Notes: generated by a model not told the origin, from the letters alone. Counted from the first letter of the stretch, positions 24,016 to 33,622 are shown. The stretch is 64,000 nt of DNA from Streptomyces sp. IMTB 2501 (GCF_001953885.1 NZ_MQUS01000011.1:1-64000), one strand, 5' to 3'. A program made the numbers and translations.

Positions 24016-26088
24016 TCAGATGTCGAGGAAGCGGACGTCCTTGGCATTGCGCTGGATGAACTGGCGGCGGGCCTCGACGTCCTCGCCCATCAGGACCGAG
24101 AACAGGTCGTCGGCCTGGGCGGCGTCGTCCAGGGTGACCTGGCCGAGAACCCGGTGCTCCTGGTCCATGGTGGTCACGCGCAGCTCCTCGGCGTTCATCT
24201 CGCCGAGACCCTTGAAGCGCTGGATCGAGTCCTCCCTGACCCGCTTGCCGCGCTGGCGGCCCATCTCCAGCAGGGCGTCGCGCTCCCGGTCGGAGTACGC
24301 GTAGTCGACCTCGTCCCGGCCCCACTTGATCTTGTACAGCGGAGGACGCGACAGGAACACGTGCCCGGCCTCGACCAGCGGCCGCATGAAGCGGAACAGG
24401 AAGGTCAGCAGCAGGGTGTTGATGTGCTGGCCGTCGACGTCGGCGTCCGCCATCAGGATGATCTTGTGATAGCGGAGCTTCTCGATGTCGAAGTCCTCGT
24501 GCACACCCGTGCCGAAGGCCGAGATCAGCGCCTGGATCTCCTGGTTCTGCAGGATCTTGTCGATCCGGGCCTTCTCGACGTTGAGGATCTTGCCGCGGAT
24601 CGGGAGGATCGCCTGGTACTGCGGGTTGCGGCCGGACTTGGCCGAGCCGCCGGCGGAGTCACCCTCGACGATGAAGATCTCGCACTTGATGGGGTCGTTC
24701 GACTGGCAGTCGGAGAGCTTGCCCGGCAGGGACGCCGTCTCCAGCAGGCCCTTGCGGCGGGTCAGGTCGCGGGCCTTGCGGGCCGCCACGCGCGCGGTGG
24801 CCGCCTGGATGCCCTTGCGGACGATGTCCGCGGCCTCGACCGGGTTGCGGTCCAGCCAGTCGTTGAGGTGTTCGTAGACCGCCTTCTGCACGAAGGTCTT
24901 GGCCTCCGTGTTGCCCAGCTTGGTCTTCGTCTGGCCCTCGAACTGCGGCTCGCTCAGCTTGACCGAGATGATCGCGGTCAGACCCTCACGGATGTCGTCA
25001 CCGGTGAGGTTGTCGTCCTTCTCGCGCAACAGCTTCTTGTCGCGCGCGTACTTGTTGATCAGCGACGTGAGCGCGGCCCGGAAACCCTCTTCGTGAGTAC
25101 CGCCCTCGTGGGTGTGGATGATGTTCGCGAAGGAGTACACACCCTCGCTGTAGCCGCTGTTCCACTGCATCGCGACCTCAAGGGACAGGCTCTTGTCCTT
25201 GTCCTCGGCCTCCAGGTCGATCACCGTCTGGTGAACGACCTCCCCCTTGCGGGAGTTGAGGTACTTCACGAAGTCGACGATGCCGCCCTCGTAGTGGTAC
25301 GTGACCGACTTGACCTCGGCCTTCTCGTCGGCGCCCGCCTCGTCCGCGCCGCTGGTCGCCTTCGCCGACTCGCGCTCGTCGGTGAGCCGGAGCGTCAGGC
25401 CCTTGTTGAGGAAGGCCATCTCCTGGAAACGCCGCGACAGCGTCTCGAAGGAGTACTCGGTGGTCTCGAAGATGTCGGGGTCGGCCCAGAAGGTGACCGA
25501 GGTGCCGGTCTCGTCCGTCGCCTCGTGCTGGTCGAGCGGGGCCGTCGGGACACCGAGCTTGTAGTCCTGCGTCCAGCGGTGGCCGTCGGTCCTGATCTCG
25601 ACGGCGACCTTCGTGGACAGCGCGTTCACGACGGACACACCCACACCGTGCAGACCGCCGGAGACGGCGTATCCGCCGCCGCCGAACTTGCCGCCCGCGT
25701 GCAGCACGGTCAGCACGACCTCGACGGCCGGCTTGCCCTCGGAGGGCACGATGCCCACCGGGATACCACGGCCGTTGTCGACGACCCGGACGCCGCCGTC
25801 GGCGAGGATCGTGACGTCGATCGTGTCCGCGTACCCGGCCAGCGCCTCGTCGACCGAGTTGTCGACGACCTCGTACACCAGGTGGTGCAGACCGCGCTCG
25901 CCCGTGGAACCGATGTACATGCCGGGCCGCTTGCGGACCGCGTCCAGCCCTTCGAGCACGGTGATGGCACTGGCGTCGTAGGCGGCGGAGGCTGCGGCCT
26001 CGCCGCTCACGGGGGCCTCGGCGGCCTCCCCGTTCACGCCGGCGTCGGTGGACGGGATGTTCTCGTTGGGGTTGCCGGAATCGGCCAC
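24016..26088 (-). CDS. gyrB: DNA gyrase subunit B
   Basis: A 690-residue gyrase ATPase subunit. Seen: GHKL ATP-binding motifs (VDNSVDEALAG, GMYIGSTGERGLHHL, GGLHGVGVSVVN), the transducer, and the TOPRIM parts EGDSAGGSAKSGRN and DADVDGQHI in the C-terminal half, ending with QRNAKDVRFLDI. Start: the GTG at 26088 with AAAGGG six bases upstream; a 40-residue upstream extension is not family-like. It pairs with gyrA on the same strand, with 42 bases between. Confidence 0.97.
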   Translation of the reverse strand: MADSGNPNENIPSTDAGVNGEAAEAPVSGEAAASAAYDASAITVLEGLDAVRKRPGMYIGSTGERGLHHLVYEVVDNSVDEALAGYADTIDVTILADGGVRVVDNGRGIPVGIVPSEGKPAVEVVLTVLHAGGKFGGGGYAVSGGLHGVGVSVVNALSTKVAVEIRTDGHRWTQDYKLGVPTAPLDQHEATDETGTSVTFWADPDIFETTEYSFETLSRRFQEMAFLNKGLTLRLTDERESAKATSGADEAGADEKAEVKSVTYHYEGGIVDFVKYLNSRKGEVVHQTVIDLEAEDKDKSLSLEVAMQWNSGYSEGVYSFANIIHTHEGGTHEEGFRAALTSLINKYARDKKLLREKDDNLTGDDIREGLTAIISVKLSEPQFEGQTKTKLGNTEAKTFVQKAVYEHLNDWLDRNPVEAADIVRKGIQAATARVAARKARDLTRRKGLLETASLPGKLSDCQSNDPIKCEIFIVEGDSAGGSAKSGRNPQYQAILPIRGKILNVEKARIDKILQNQEIQALISAFGTGVHEDFDIEKLRYHKIILMADADVDGQHINTLLLTFLFRFMRPLVEAGHVFLSRPPLYKIKWGRDEVDYAYSDRERDALLEMGRQRGKRVREDSIQRFKGLGEMNAEELRVTTMDQEHRVLGQVTLDDAAQADDLFSVLMGEDVEARRQFIQRNAKDVRFLDI

Positions 26089-26493
26089 GAAGCGCCCTTT
26101 CTGGCACAGCACGAGCCGGGCTCGTCGGCGGGTTGCCGGAGCGGCTGCGGCATGTTGCGTTGGTAAGCCTTGATCAGCGTTGCTCAGCTTTTCCCGGGCG
26201 GTCCCCACAATGGGGCGGGATTGTCTCCCAGTCTACCGGTAGCTCTGACATCGATGGGGGTTTGCCGGTACCTGAGTCCCCATGTGCCGCCCTGAACCAG
26301 CCTCGACCGGGTCCCGATATGCGGATGGGGGCTCCAAGGGGCTCACAGCGGCACTCAGCGCTTCGAGGCGTCAACCCTTGGCTACTGGGGGGTCAGATGG
26401 CCGTCCACACCCGTGTCAGGCGGCGATCGGCATCGGTCTACGGGGGGACGAACGGGGGTGCGCCGGGGGATACGACGGCACCTCCGGCCGACA
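26089..26493. other. gyrB leader region
   Basis: About 400 bases without a gene between dciA and gyrB. It is less GC-rich near 26200-26300. TAGACT on the - strand at 26230-26235 is a possible -10, but no good -35 was found. No further structure is claimed. Confidence 0.35.
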
Positions 26494-26516
26494 GCGTGAC
26501 GTGAGGTACGTCACGC
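26494..26516 (-). terminator. hairpin spanning the dciA stop codon
   Basis: GCGTGACGT and ACGTCACGC form a perfect 9-bp stem around GAGGT. The stop codon of dciA (26511-26513) is inside the stem. It may terminate the dnaN-side operon or act as an operator before gyrB. Confidence 0.5.
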
Positions 26517-27074
26517 GTAGGTGTCGCCGGGGCCAGAGCTGCCCGGAGCGCGCAGCGGGCCGTAGCGGCGGGCCGGGCCGCCGGGATTGAGCACCTTGAT
26601 CATCCGCACGGTGCCGTGCCCCAGGTCCTCGTTGAGCCGGGCGACCAGCGCGGGCGCGAGATGGCGCAGCTGGGTCGCCCACGCCGTCGAGTCGCACTGC
26701 ACGGTCAGCACGCGCTCGTCCTCGTCGTACCGCTGCGGCACACAGTGGTTGGCCAGGTCCGCGCCGACGATCTGCGGCCAGCGGCCCATGACGCCGCCCA
26801 CCGCCGCGGGTGTCTCCCAGCCGCGCTCGGTCAGCAGCCGGTTGATCGCGGCGCCCAGCGCCATCGGGTCGCGGCCGTCGGCACGCGCACCGGAGCGCAG
26901 CCCGCCGCCACGCCGGGCCTGCTTCTTCTGCCGCGCCGCGTCGCCACGCGCGCGTGCCTGCTCCCGCGCCGCACGCAACGCCACGCGCGCGAGGTCGACA
27001 CCGGAGGGCTCGGGCGCCTTCCTCGGCTGCTTGGGGCCGGGCTCGCCGATGCCGCCGGTGCTGTCGCTGCTCAT
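26511..27074 (-). CDS. dciA: DciA-family (DUF721) helicase loader/associated protein
   Basis: A 187-residue protein whose C-terminal 100 residues match DciA/DUF721: LGAAINRLLTERGW, VGGVMGRWPQIVGADLANHC, VLTVQCDSTAWATQLRHLAP. The N-terminal 70 residues are basic and disordered (AREQARARGDAARQKKQ). DciA is the ancestral bacterial replicative-helicase operator (family knowledge) where DnaC or DnaI are absent. It overlaps recF by four bases (ATGA), so the two are translationally coupled, in the usual actinobacterial order recF-dciA-gyrB. Confidence 0.92.
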   Translation of the reverse strand: MSSDSTGGIGEPGPKQPRKAPEPSGVDLARVALRAAREQARARGDAARQKKQARRGGGLRSGARADGRDPMALGAAINRLLTERGWETPAAVGGVMGRWPQIVGADLANHCVPQRYDEDERVLTVQCDSTAWATQLRHLAPALVARLNEDLGHGTVRMIKVLNPGGPARRYGPLRAPGSSGPGDTYA

Positions 27075-28192
27075 ACGCGCTCCACCGCCCCGTCGGCCAC
27101 CGCATACCGCGCGCCGGCCAGTACGTCCGGTACGTCGTCGTCCACAGCGGCGGTGACCAGCACCTGCTCGCCGGGCGCGACCAGCTCGGCCAGCCGTTCG
27201 CGCCGGCGCGCGTCCAGCTCCGCGAAGACGTCGTCCAGGACCAGCACCGGCTCGTTGCCCTCGGCCCGCAGCAGGTCGTAGGAGGCCAGGCGCAGCGCGA
27301 GGGCATAGGACCAGGACTCGCCGTGCGAGGCGTACCCCTTGGCGGGCAGCTGACCGAGTTTGAGAATCAAATCATCCCGGTGGGGGCCCACGAGGGTGAC
27401 ACCGCGCTCGATCTCCTGCTTACGCGCCTCCGCCAGGGCGGCCATCAGCTGGGCGTAGAGATCCTCGCGCGCGTGGGCCTCACCGGGCGCGGACGGCTTG
27501 TACTCCAGGGTGATCGGCCCGCCGCCGGGGGCAAGCTGCTCGTACGCCTTGTCCGCGAGCGGCTGCAGCGCGGCGATGAGATCGAGCCGCTGGGCGAGCA
27601 GTTCGGCACCCGCGCGCGCGAGATGCTGGTCCCACACATCGAGGGTGGACATATCCATGGACCGCCCGCCGTGCCGGCGCGCGAGGGCGGCGGTCTTCAG
27701 CAGCGTGTTGCGCTGCTTGAGCACCCGCTCGTAGTCGGACCGCACCCCTGCCATGCGCGGCGACCGGGCGGTGATCAGCTCGTCGAGGAACCGCCGCCGC
27801 TCCCCGGGATCCCCCTTCACCAGGGCGAGATCCTCGGGCGCGAACAGGACCGTGCGGACGATGCCGAGGATGTCGCGGGGCCTGACCTGCGAGGACCGGT
27901 TGATGCGGGCGCGGTTGGCCCTGCCGGGGTTCAGCTCCAGCTCGACCAGCTGCTGCCGGTCGCCCTGCCGGACCTGCGCCCGGATGACGGCGCGCTCGGC
28001 GCCCATACGGACGAGGGGGGCGTCGGAGGCGACCCGGTGGCTGCCGAGGGTGGCGAGATACCCGACCGCCTCCACCAGGTTGGTCTTGCCCTGCCCGTTG
28101 GGGCCGACGAAGGCGGTGACGCCCGGGTCGAGCGGAACCTCGGCCCGGGCGTACGAGCGGAAGTCGGCCAGCGAAAGATGCGTGACGTGCAT
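27071..28192 (-). CDS. recF: DNA replication and repair protein RecF
   Basis: A 373-residue SMC-like ATPase that loads RecA at gaps with RecOR. Seen: the N-terminal MHVTHLSLADFRSYA, Walker A GPNGQGKTN, the ABC signature region ASHGESWSYALALRLA and Walker B VLVLDDVFAELD. The start is the ATG at 28192, not the 34-residue upstream extension, because family members begin with this MxxxxLxLxxFRxY strand. It lies 82 bases after gnd and overlaps dciA by four bases. Confidence 0.96.
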   Translation of the reverse strand: MHVTHLSLADFRSYARAEVPLDPGVTAFVGPNGQGKTNLVEAVGYLATLGSHRVASDAPLVRMGAERAVIRAQVRQGDRQQLVELELNPGRANRARINRSSQVRPRDILGIVRTVLFAPEDLALVKGDPGERRRFLDELITARSPRMAGVRSDYERVLKQRNTLLKTAALARRHGGRSMDMSTLDVWDQHLARAGAELLAQRLDLIAALQPLADKAYEQLAPGGGPITLEYKPSAPGEAHAREDLYAQLMAALAEARKQEIERGVTLVGPHRDDLILKLGQLPAKGYASHGESWSYALALRLASYDLLRAEGNEPVLVLDDVFAELDARRRERLAELVAPGEQVLVTAAVDDDVPDVLAGARYAVADGAVERV

Positions 28193-28274
28193 GGTCGTTT
28201 CGCCGGCCTTCCCCAGAGTGCTGATGAACTGTGGATACACGGGGCTCGCGAGGGCGGCCCTGTGGATCTGTGGA

Positions 28275-29150
28275 TTACTTCTTCTCGACGGCATGGCCGC
28301 CGAACTGGTTGCGCAGCGCGGCGATCATCTTCATCTGCGGCGAGTCCTCCTGGCGCGAGGCGAACCGCGCGAACAGCGACGCGGTGATCGCCGGCAGCGG
28401 CACCGCGTTGTCGATCGCGGCCTCCACAGTCCAGCGTCCCTCACCGGAGTCCTGTGCATAACCGCGCAGCCCGTCCAGGTGCTCGTCCTCGTCGAGCGCG
28501 TTGACGGCGAGATCGAGCAGCCAGGACCGGATGACGGTGCCCTCCTGCCAGGACCGGAACACCTCACGGACGTCGGTGACGGAGTCGACCTTCTCCAGCA
28601 GCTCCCAGCCCTCGGCGTAGGCCTGCATCATCGCGTACTCGATGCCGTTGTGGACCATCTTCGCGAAATGGCCCGCGCCGACCTTGCCGGCGTGCACCGA
28701 GCCGAAGTCACCCTCCGGCTTCAGCGCGTCGAAGACCGGCTGCACCTTAGCTACGTTCTCGGCATCGCCGCCGTACATCAGCGCGTAGCCGTTCTCCAGC
28801 CCCCAGACGCCGCCGGACACACCGCAGTCCACGAACCCTATGCCCTTGGCGGCGAGTTCCTCGGCGTGCCTCTCGTCGTCCGTCCAGCGGGAGTTGCCGC
28901 CGTCCACGACCACGTCGCCGGGCTCCAGCAGCTCGGCGAGCTGGTCGATGGTCGACTGGGTGGGCTCGCCGGCCGGGACCATCACCCAGACCACGCGCGG
29001 ACCGCTGAGCTTGCCCACAAGCTCTTCCAGACTGTGGACATCCGCGAGGTCCGCGTTGCGGTCGTATCCCAGGACGGTGTGGCCCGCGCGGCGGATCCGC
29101 TCGCGCATGTTGCCGCCCATCTTGCCGAGGCCGACGAGACCGAGCTCCAT
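28275..29150 (-). CDS. gnd: 6-phosphogluconate dehydrogenase, short decarboxylating type
   Basis: A 291-residue enzyme of the short (YqeC/GndA-like) 6-phosphogluconate dehydrogenase group; it makes ribulose 5-phosphate, CO2 and NAD(P)H in the pentose phosphate pathway. Seen: the N-terminal GLVGLGKMGGNM Rossmann loop, VDGGNSRWTDD, DCGVSGGVWGLENGYALM and the catalytic Lys in GHFAKMVHNGIEY. Length matches the short class, not the 470-residue class. It sits between dnaN and recF, a placement typical of Streptomyces. AAGGAA precedes the ATG. Confidence 0.94.
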   Translation of the reverse strand: MELGLVGLGKMGGNMRERIRRAGHTVLGYDRNADLADVHSLEELVGKLSGPRVVWVMVPAGEPTQSTIDQLAELLEPGDVVVDGGNSRWTDDERHAEELAAKGIGFVDCGVSGGVWGLENGYALMYGGDAENVAKVQPVFDALKPEGDFGSVHAGKVGAGHFAKMVHNGIEYAMMQAYAEGWELLEKVDSVTDVREVFRSWQEGTVIRSWLLDLAVNALDEDEHLDGLRGYAQDSGEGRWTVEAAIDNAVPLPAITASLFARFASRQEDSPQMKMIAALRNQFGGHAVEKK

Positions 29151-29329
29151 CAGTTGTGTTCCTTAGGTCGCTGTGTGGCGTGACAGACACCGAAGTGCCG
29201 AGCCGAGCCTAAACCCGCCCGTTCACGCACAGCTGTGGGCATACGCGCTCATGCGTTAGGCCCTTGACCTGCAGCTTCTCAATACGCTGCCGCAGCTGCG
29301 AGCCGTCGTACCCGCCTGGCTCCGCCCAG

Positions 29330-29370
29330 CCACAGCGCCGGGCACCCACAACAGGCACCCGGCGCTGTGG
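29330..29370 (-). terminator. terminator after dnaN
   Basis: Thirteen-bp GC-rich stem (29330-29342 with 29358-29370) just past the dnaN stop. It separates dnaN from gnd-recF-dciA, at least in part. Confidence 0.75.
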
Positions 29371-29376
29371 ACGACG

Positions 29377-30507
29377 TCAGCCGCTGAGCCGCACCGGCAT
29401 GATCAGGTACTTGTACGCGTCGTCGGCCTCCGCGTCCACCGCCGGCTTCCCACTGAGCAGCGCCGGCTTCGTGGACGTGGTGAACGACAGCTGAGCCACC
29501 GGGGAGTCGATCGCGCTCAGACCGTCCAGCAGGAACGTCGGGTTGAAGGCGATGGAGATGTCGTCGCCCTCCAGCTGGGCGTCGACCCTTTCCACAGCCT
29601 GTGCATCGTCACTGGACCCGGCCTCGAGGATCAGCACACCCTGCTCGAAGCTCAGCCGCACCGGGGTGTTCCGCTCGGCCACCAGCGCCACACGCTTGAC
29701 GGCCTCCACGAAGGGCGCGGTCTCGATCACGGCGACGGAGTTGAACTCGGTCGGGAACAGCGTCCGGTACTTCGGCAGGTCACCTTCGAGCAGTCGTGTG
29801 GTCGTACGACGCCCTGCGCCCTCGAAACCGATCAGGCCCTCACCGGCGCCCGACCCGGACAGCGCCAGCGTCACGCTGTCACCGGCGCCGAGCGACTTGG
29901 CGGTGTCCAGGAGCGTCTTGGCCGGGACCAGGGCGACCGCGGAGGCCTCCGGGTTCTCCGGCTTCCACAGGAACTCACGGACCGCGAAGCGGTAGCGGTC
30001 GGTGGAGGCCAGGGTGACCGTGTCGCCCTCGATCTCGATGCGCACACCGGTGAGGACGGGCAGCGTGTCGTCACGGCCGGCGGCGATGGCCACCTGGGAC
30101 ACGGCGGCGGCGAAGACCTCGCCGGGGACGGTGCCCGTGGCGTTCGGCATCTGCGGCAGCGCCGGGTACTCCTCCACAGGCAGTGTGTGGAGGGTGAACC
30201 GTGAGGACCCACAGACCACGGTCGCCCGTACACCGTCTGTGGAAATCTCCACCGGGCGGTTGGGGAGAGCGCGGGAGATGTCGGCGAGCAGCCGGCCGGA
30301 GACGAGGACGGTGCCGTCCTCCTCGACCTCGGCCTCCACCGACACGCGCGCGGAGACCTCGTAGTCGAAGCTCGACAGGCTCAGCTGGCCGTCCTCGGCC
30401 TTGAGGAGGAGGCCCGCGAGGACAGGCGCCGGCGGACGGGCCGGGAGGCTGCGTGCCGCCCACGCCACTGCCTCCGCGAGTACGTCGCGTTCCACCCGGA
30501 TCTTCAC
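29377..30507 (-). CDS. dnaN: DNA polymerase III beta sliding clamp
   Basis: A 376-residue processivity clamp. Three clamp domains are visible: residues 1-125 (MKIRVERDVLAEAVAWAAR), about 126-250 and 251-376, closing with the conserved C-terminal YKYLIMPVRL. Start: a GTG at 30507 with AGGAGGCGG upstream. It lies left of oriC and is read away from it. Its leader joins the origin region. Confidence 0.97.
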   Translation of the reverse strand: MKIRVERDVLAEAVAWAARSLPARPPAPVLAGLLLKAEDGQLSLSSFDYEVSARVSVEAEVEEDGTVLVSGRLLADISRALPNRPVEISTDGVRATVVCGSSRFTLHTLPVEEYPALPQMPNATGTVPGEVFAAAVSQVAIAAGRDDTLPVLTGVRIEIEGDTVTLASTDRYRFAVREFLWKPENPEASAVALVPAKTLLDTAKSLGAGDSVTLALSGSGAGEGLIGFEGAGRRTTTRLLEGDLPKYRTLFPTEFNSVAVIETAPFVEAVKRVALVAERNTPVRLSFEQGVLILEAGSSDDAQAVERVDAQLEGDDISIAFNPTFLLDGLSAIDSPVAQLSFTTSTKPALLSGKPAVDAEADDAYKYLIMPVRLSG

Positions 30508-30659
30508 CGTAAGCCGCCTCCTGCTGTTGCTACTGAGTCCTCCGACTCGGTGTCACCGCCCACTGCGAAGGGAAGGACACCGGGGACCAGTCTGACGCAC
30601 CGCACTGACAGTAGGTGCCCGTCGGGGTCAAGTCGCGCCGAGAGGCAGCCGGGCTCGAG

Positions 30660-31292
30660 ACAGCGAGTTGTGCACAGGCCCCGCTTCAAAACGAATGCCG
30701 AACTCTCTCTAGTCGGGAGTAGTAGTAGGGCCTGTGGATACCGTGGATAACCTCGTTTGACCAGCTCAGAGGCGGAATTTTGTCCACCGGGCCTGTGGGT
30801 GGAGGCAGTGGACAACCAGGTGTCTCTGTGGAGAACAGAAAGTTCTGCACACACCGCCCACAGCCCGAGGGCAGTTCTCCCCAGCTGCGTCCCCAGGTTT
30901 ACCCACGTTTCCCACACCCCAATCCGGCACCTTCGTGTGACGGCTTTCACTCGAGGCGGTGATCGGGTGCGTCGCGTTGCCGAACAGTGGACAGCCATGT
31001 GGAGAAGCTGGGGATCACTGGGGACAACCGACCTCAGCCTGTGGGTCGCCGGTGGACAACTCCGTGCACAGCCTGTGGATCTTCCTTCTGTCCACAGTCT
31101 GTGGAGATCGTTCGTCCACGATTCCACAGGCAGCTGAGCTGGGCGAATGCCATATGAACAGACCCCCTGTGGACACTGTTCGGGACAACTCCCCAGTCCC
31201 CAGGATGTGGACGGAAGAAAGTCGGCGAATCTGTGGAGAGTGGCCGTAACCCGGCACGAATTCGAACAGCCGACGACGAACGAGCAACACTC
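30660..31292. other. oriC: chromosomal replication origin oriC
   Basis: Lies between dnaN and dnaA and is packed with DnaA boxes of the Streptomyces type TTGTCCACA. Close matches (up to 2 mismatches): 30668, 30733(-), 30742(-), 30780, 30807(-), 30986(-), 31019(-), 31051(-), 31088, 31112, 31168(-), 31206(-). Weaker TGTGGA-type copies lie at 30827, 30998, 31074, 31100 and 31232. Boxes lie on both strands. No gene is supported inside. DnaA binds here to open DNA and start bidirectional replication (known role). The 30508-30660 part is the dnaN leader. Confidence 0.95.
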
Positions 31293-31392
31293 CACAGGCG
31301 ATGAGCTGTCGCCTCACAGGCTCGCTGAGGCGGCCCCCGCTCTGCGGCGGCGGTCGCGGCGGCACCCTGCGCCCGCCGGCAAGGGACAGCGA

Positions 31393-31429
31393 AGGGCGCC
31401 CCCGGGATGCGGTGTCCCGAAGGCGCCCT
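31393..31429 (-). terminator. terminator after dnaA
   Basis: AGGGCGCC pairs with GGCGCCCT and CGGGA with TCCCG, with a small internal loop, 34 bases past the dnaA stop. It shields oriC from dnaA transcription. Confidence 0.8.
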
Positions 31430-31462
31430 CAGCGTCGGCGTACAGGCCGAGTCAGCCGCGCG

Positions 31463-33469
31463 TCACCCGTTCTTGATGCGGTTCGTCAGCTCGGTGACCT
31501 GGTTGTAGATGGACCGCCGCTCAGCCATCAGCGCACGGATCTTGCGATCGGCATGCATGACGGTCGTGTGGTCACGCCCCCCGAACTGCGCCCCGATCTT
31601 CGGCAGCGACAGATCGGTCAGCTCCCGGCACAGATACATCGCGATCTGCCGCGCGGTGACCAGCGCCCGCCCGCGCGAGGTCCCGCACAGGTCCTCCACC
31701 GTCAGCCCGAAGTAGTCCGCGGTGGCCCCCATGATCGCCGTCGCGGTGATCTCGGGGGCGCTGTCCTCGCCGCCGGGGATCAGGTCCTTCAGGACGATCT
31801 CCGTCAGGCCGAGGTCCACCGGCTGCCGGTTGAGCGACGCGAACGCCGTCACCCGGATCAGCGCACCCTCCAGCTCACGGATGTTCCGTGAGATCCGGGA
31901 GGCGATGAACTCAAGCACCTCCGGCGGGGCGTTGAGCTGCTCCTGCACCGCTTTCTTACGGAGAATCGCGATACGCGTCTCCAGCTCGGGCGGCTGGACG
32001 TCGGTGATCAGACCCCACTCGAAACGGTTCCGCAGCCGGTCCTCCAGCGTGACCAGCTGTTTCGGCGGCCGGTCGGAGGAGAGCACGATCTGCTTGTTGG
32101 CGTTGTGGAGCGTGTTGAAGGTGTGGAAGAACTCCTCCTGCGTCGACTCCTTGTCCGCGAGGAACTGGATGTCGTCGACGAGCAGGATGTCCATCTCGCG
32201 GTAGCGCTTGCGGAAGCTGTCGCCCTTGCCGTCGCGGATGGAGTTGATGAACTCGTTGGTGAACTCCTCCGAGCTGACGTACCGCACGCGCGTGCCCGGG
32301 TAGAGGCTTCGCGCGTAGTGCCCGATGGCGTGCAGCAGATGCGTCTTGCCGAGCCCCGACTCCCCATAGATGAAAAGGGGGTTGTACGCCTTTGCCGGTG
32401 CCTCGGCGACGGCCACCGCGGCCGCGTGCGCGAACCGGTTGGAGGCGCCGATGACGAACGTGTCGAAGAGGTACTTCGGATTCAGCCGGGCTGTCGGCTC
32501 TCCGGGACCGCTCGCCGGCGCCGGCTGGGCGGCCAGCGGGCCGGGGGCGCCGGTCGAGGGCAGGTCCGGGCGCCCGGGGCCGCCGCGATGCGCCGGGCCG
32601 CCGGCCGCCGACTGCTCGGGCAGCTCACGACGGACGGGGTCGCGCTGGTCGTACTCGGTCCGGGACGGGTCGTACTCGGGGCGGGCGGTGTCGTAGTCCG
32701 GGCGCCCCGAGTCGTAGTCCGCGCGCGGGCTGTCGTAGTCGCCGCGTGGACTGTCGTACTCGGCGCGCTGCTGCTCGTACGACGGCCGGTCCATGCCCTG
32801 CGGGCGGTAGTCCGAGGTCGGCGAGCCGTATGCGTCGGAGCCTGAGCCATAGGCGTCCTGGGACGACGGCGACGCGTACGGGTCGCGCTCGGGGAAGCCG
32901 AGCCGCGGCTGCTGCCAGCCGTACTCGTCCTGCCCGGGCCGCGGCCAGGCGCCGGGCTCACGGCGCTGGTACTCCGAGGGATACGCCGGGCGTACGACGG
33001 GGAGCTGGTCGGGGCGGCCGGTGGGCAGCTGGTCGGCGCGGTGCTGGTCGGCCGACGGCTGCTCGGCGGCACGGTGGCGGCCGTAGCCCTCGTACGACCG
33101 TTCTTCGTACGAGGGGCCGGACGGCAGCTCCGGCTCCTCGTAGCGCGGTTTGGGCGGCTGCTGCACCGGCGCTGCGGGGGCCGGCGGCTCGCCCGCGGAG
33201 TCGTCCACGGTGATCGCGATGCGGATGGGGCGGCCGCACTCGCGGCTCAGCGTCTCGCTGACGACCGGCGCGAGACGACCCTCCAGTACGCCTTTCGCGA
33301 ATTCGTTCGGTACGGCGAGCAGAGCGGTGTCCGCCACCAGCGCGAGCGGCTGGCAGCGCCGGATCCAGTGTTCGTCCTTCGCCTCGACACCCTGTCCGCG
33401 GCCCTCTCCGAGGAGCTGCTCCAGTACTCGTGGCCACACTGCGGCAAGATCGGCAGGTACGTCAGCCAC
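31463..33469 (-). CDS. dnaA: replication initiator DnaA
   Basis: A 668-residue initiator ATPase. Domain I is residues 1-85 (VWPRVLEQLLGEG). Domain II (about 86-328) is exceptionally long, acidic and Tyr/Asp-rich, with seven-residue repeats near 237-275. Domain III has Walker A GESGLGKT (369-376), Walker B ILLVDD (428-433) and sensor motifs. Domain IV carries the DNA-binding signature GGRDHTTVMHA near 630. Streptomyces DnaA is known for its long domain II. Start is a GTG at 33469. The promoter lies at 33593-33622 with DnaA boxes upstream, suggesting autoregulation. Confidence 0.98.
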   Translation of the reverse strand: MADVPADLAAVWPRVLEQLLGEGRGQGVEAKDEHWIRRCQPLALVADTALLAVPNEFAKGVLEGRLAPVVSETLSRECGRPIRIAITVDDSAGEPPAPAAPVQQPPKPRYEEPELPSGPSYEERSYEGYGRHRAAEQPSADQHRADQLPTGRPDQLPVVRPAYPSEYQRREPGAWPRPGQDEYGWQQPRLGFPERDPYASPSSQDAYGSGSDAYGSPTSDYRPQGMDRPSYEQQRAEYDSPRGDYDSPRADYDSGRPDYDTARPEYDPSRTEYDQRDPVRRELPEQSAAGGPAHRGGPGRPDLPSTGAPGPLAAQPAPASGPGEPTARLNPKYLFDTFVIGASNRFAHAAAVAVAEAPAKAYNPLFIYGESGLGKTHLLHAIGHYARSLYPGTRVRYVSSEEFTNEFINSIRDGKGDSFRKRYREMDILLVDDIQFLADKESTQEEFFHTFNTLHNANKQIVLSSDRPPKQLVTLEDRLRNRFEWGLITDVQPPELETRIAILRKKAVQEQLNAPPEVLEFIASRISRNIRELEGALIRVTAFASLNRQPVDLGLTEIVLKDLIPGGEDSAPEITATAIMGATADYFGLTVEDLCGTSRGRALVTARQIAMYLCRELTDLSLPKIGAQFGGRDHTTVMHADRKIRALMAERRSIYNQVTELTNRIKNG

Positions 33470-33592
33470 AGGGCACGCTCTCTCACAGGTCCCACGAACG
33501 TGTGATCGCGAGACGGGTCGGGGTGTACATCGGGTGGTCGGTGGGTCAAACCCGCCGGGGCGGGGGACAAAAGAACGAATCGGAGTTCAGCC

Positions 33593-33622
33593 ACGGTAGT
33601 CAGCGCGGCGGGTGCGGTTCAA
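33593..33622 (-). promoter_or_regulatory. dnaA promoter
   Basis: On the - strand TTGAAC (33617-33622) and TACCGT (33593-33598), 18-base spacer, giving a leader of about 115 bases before the GTG. Confidence 0.7.
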
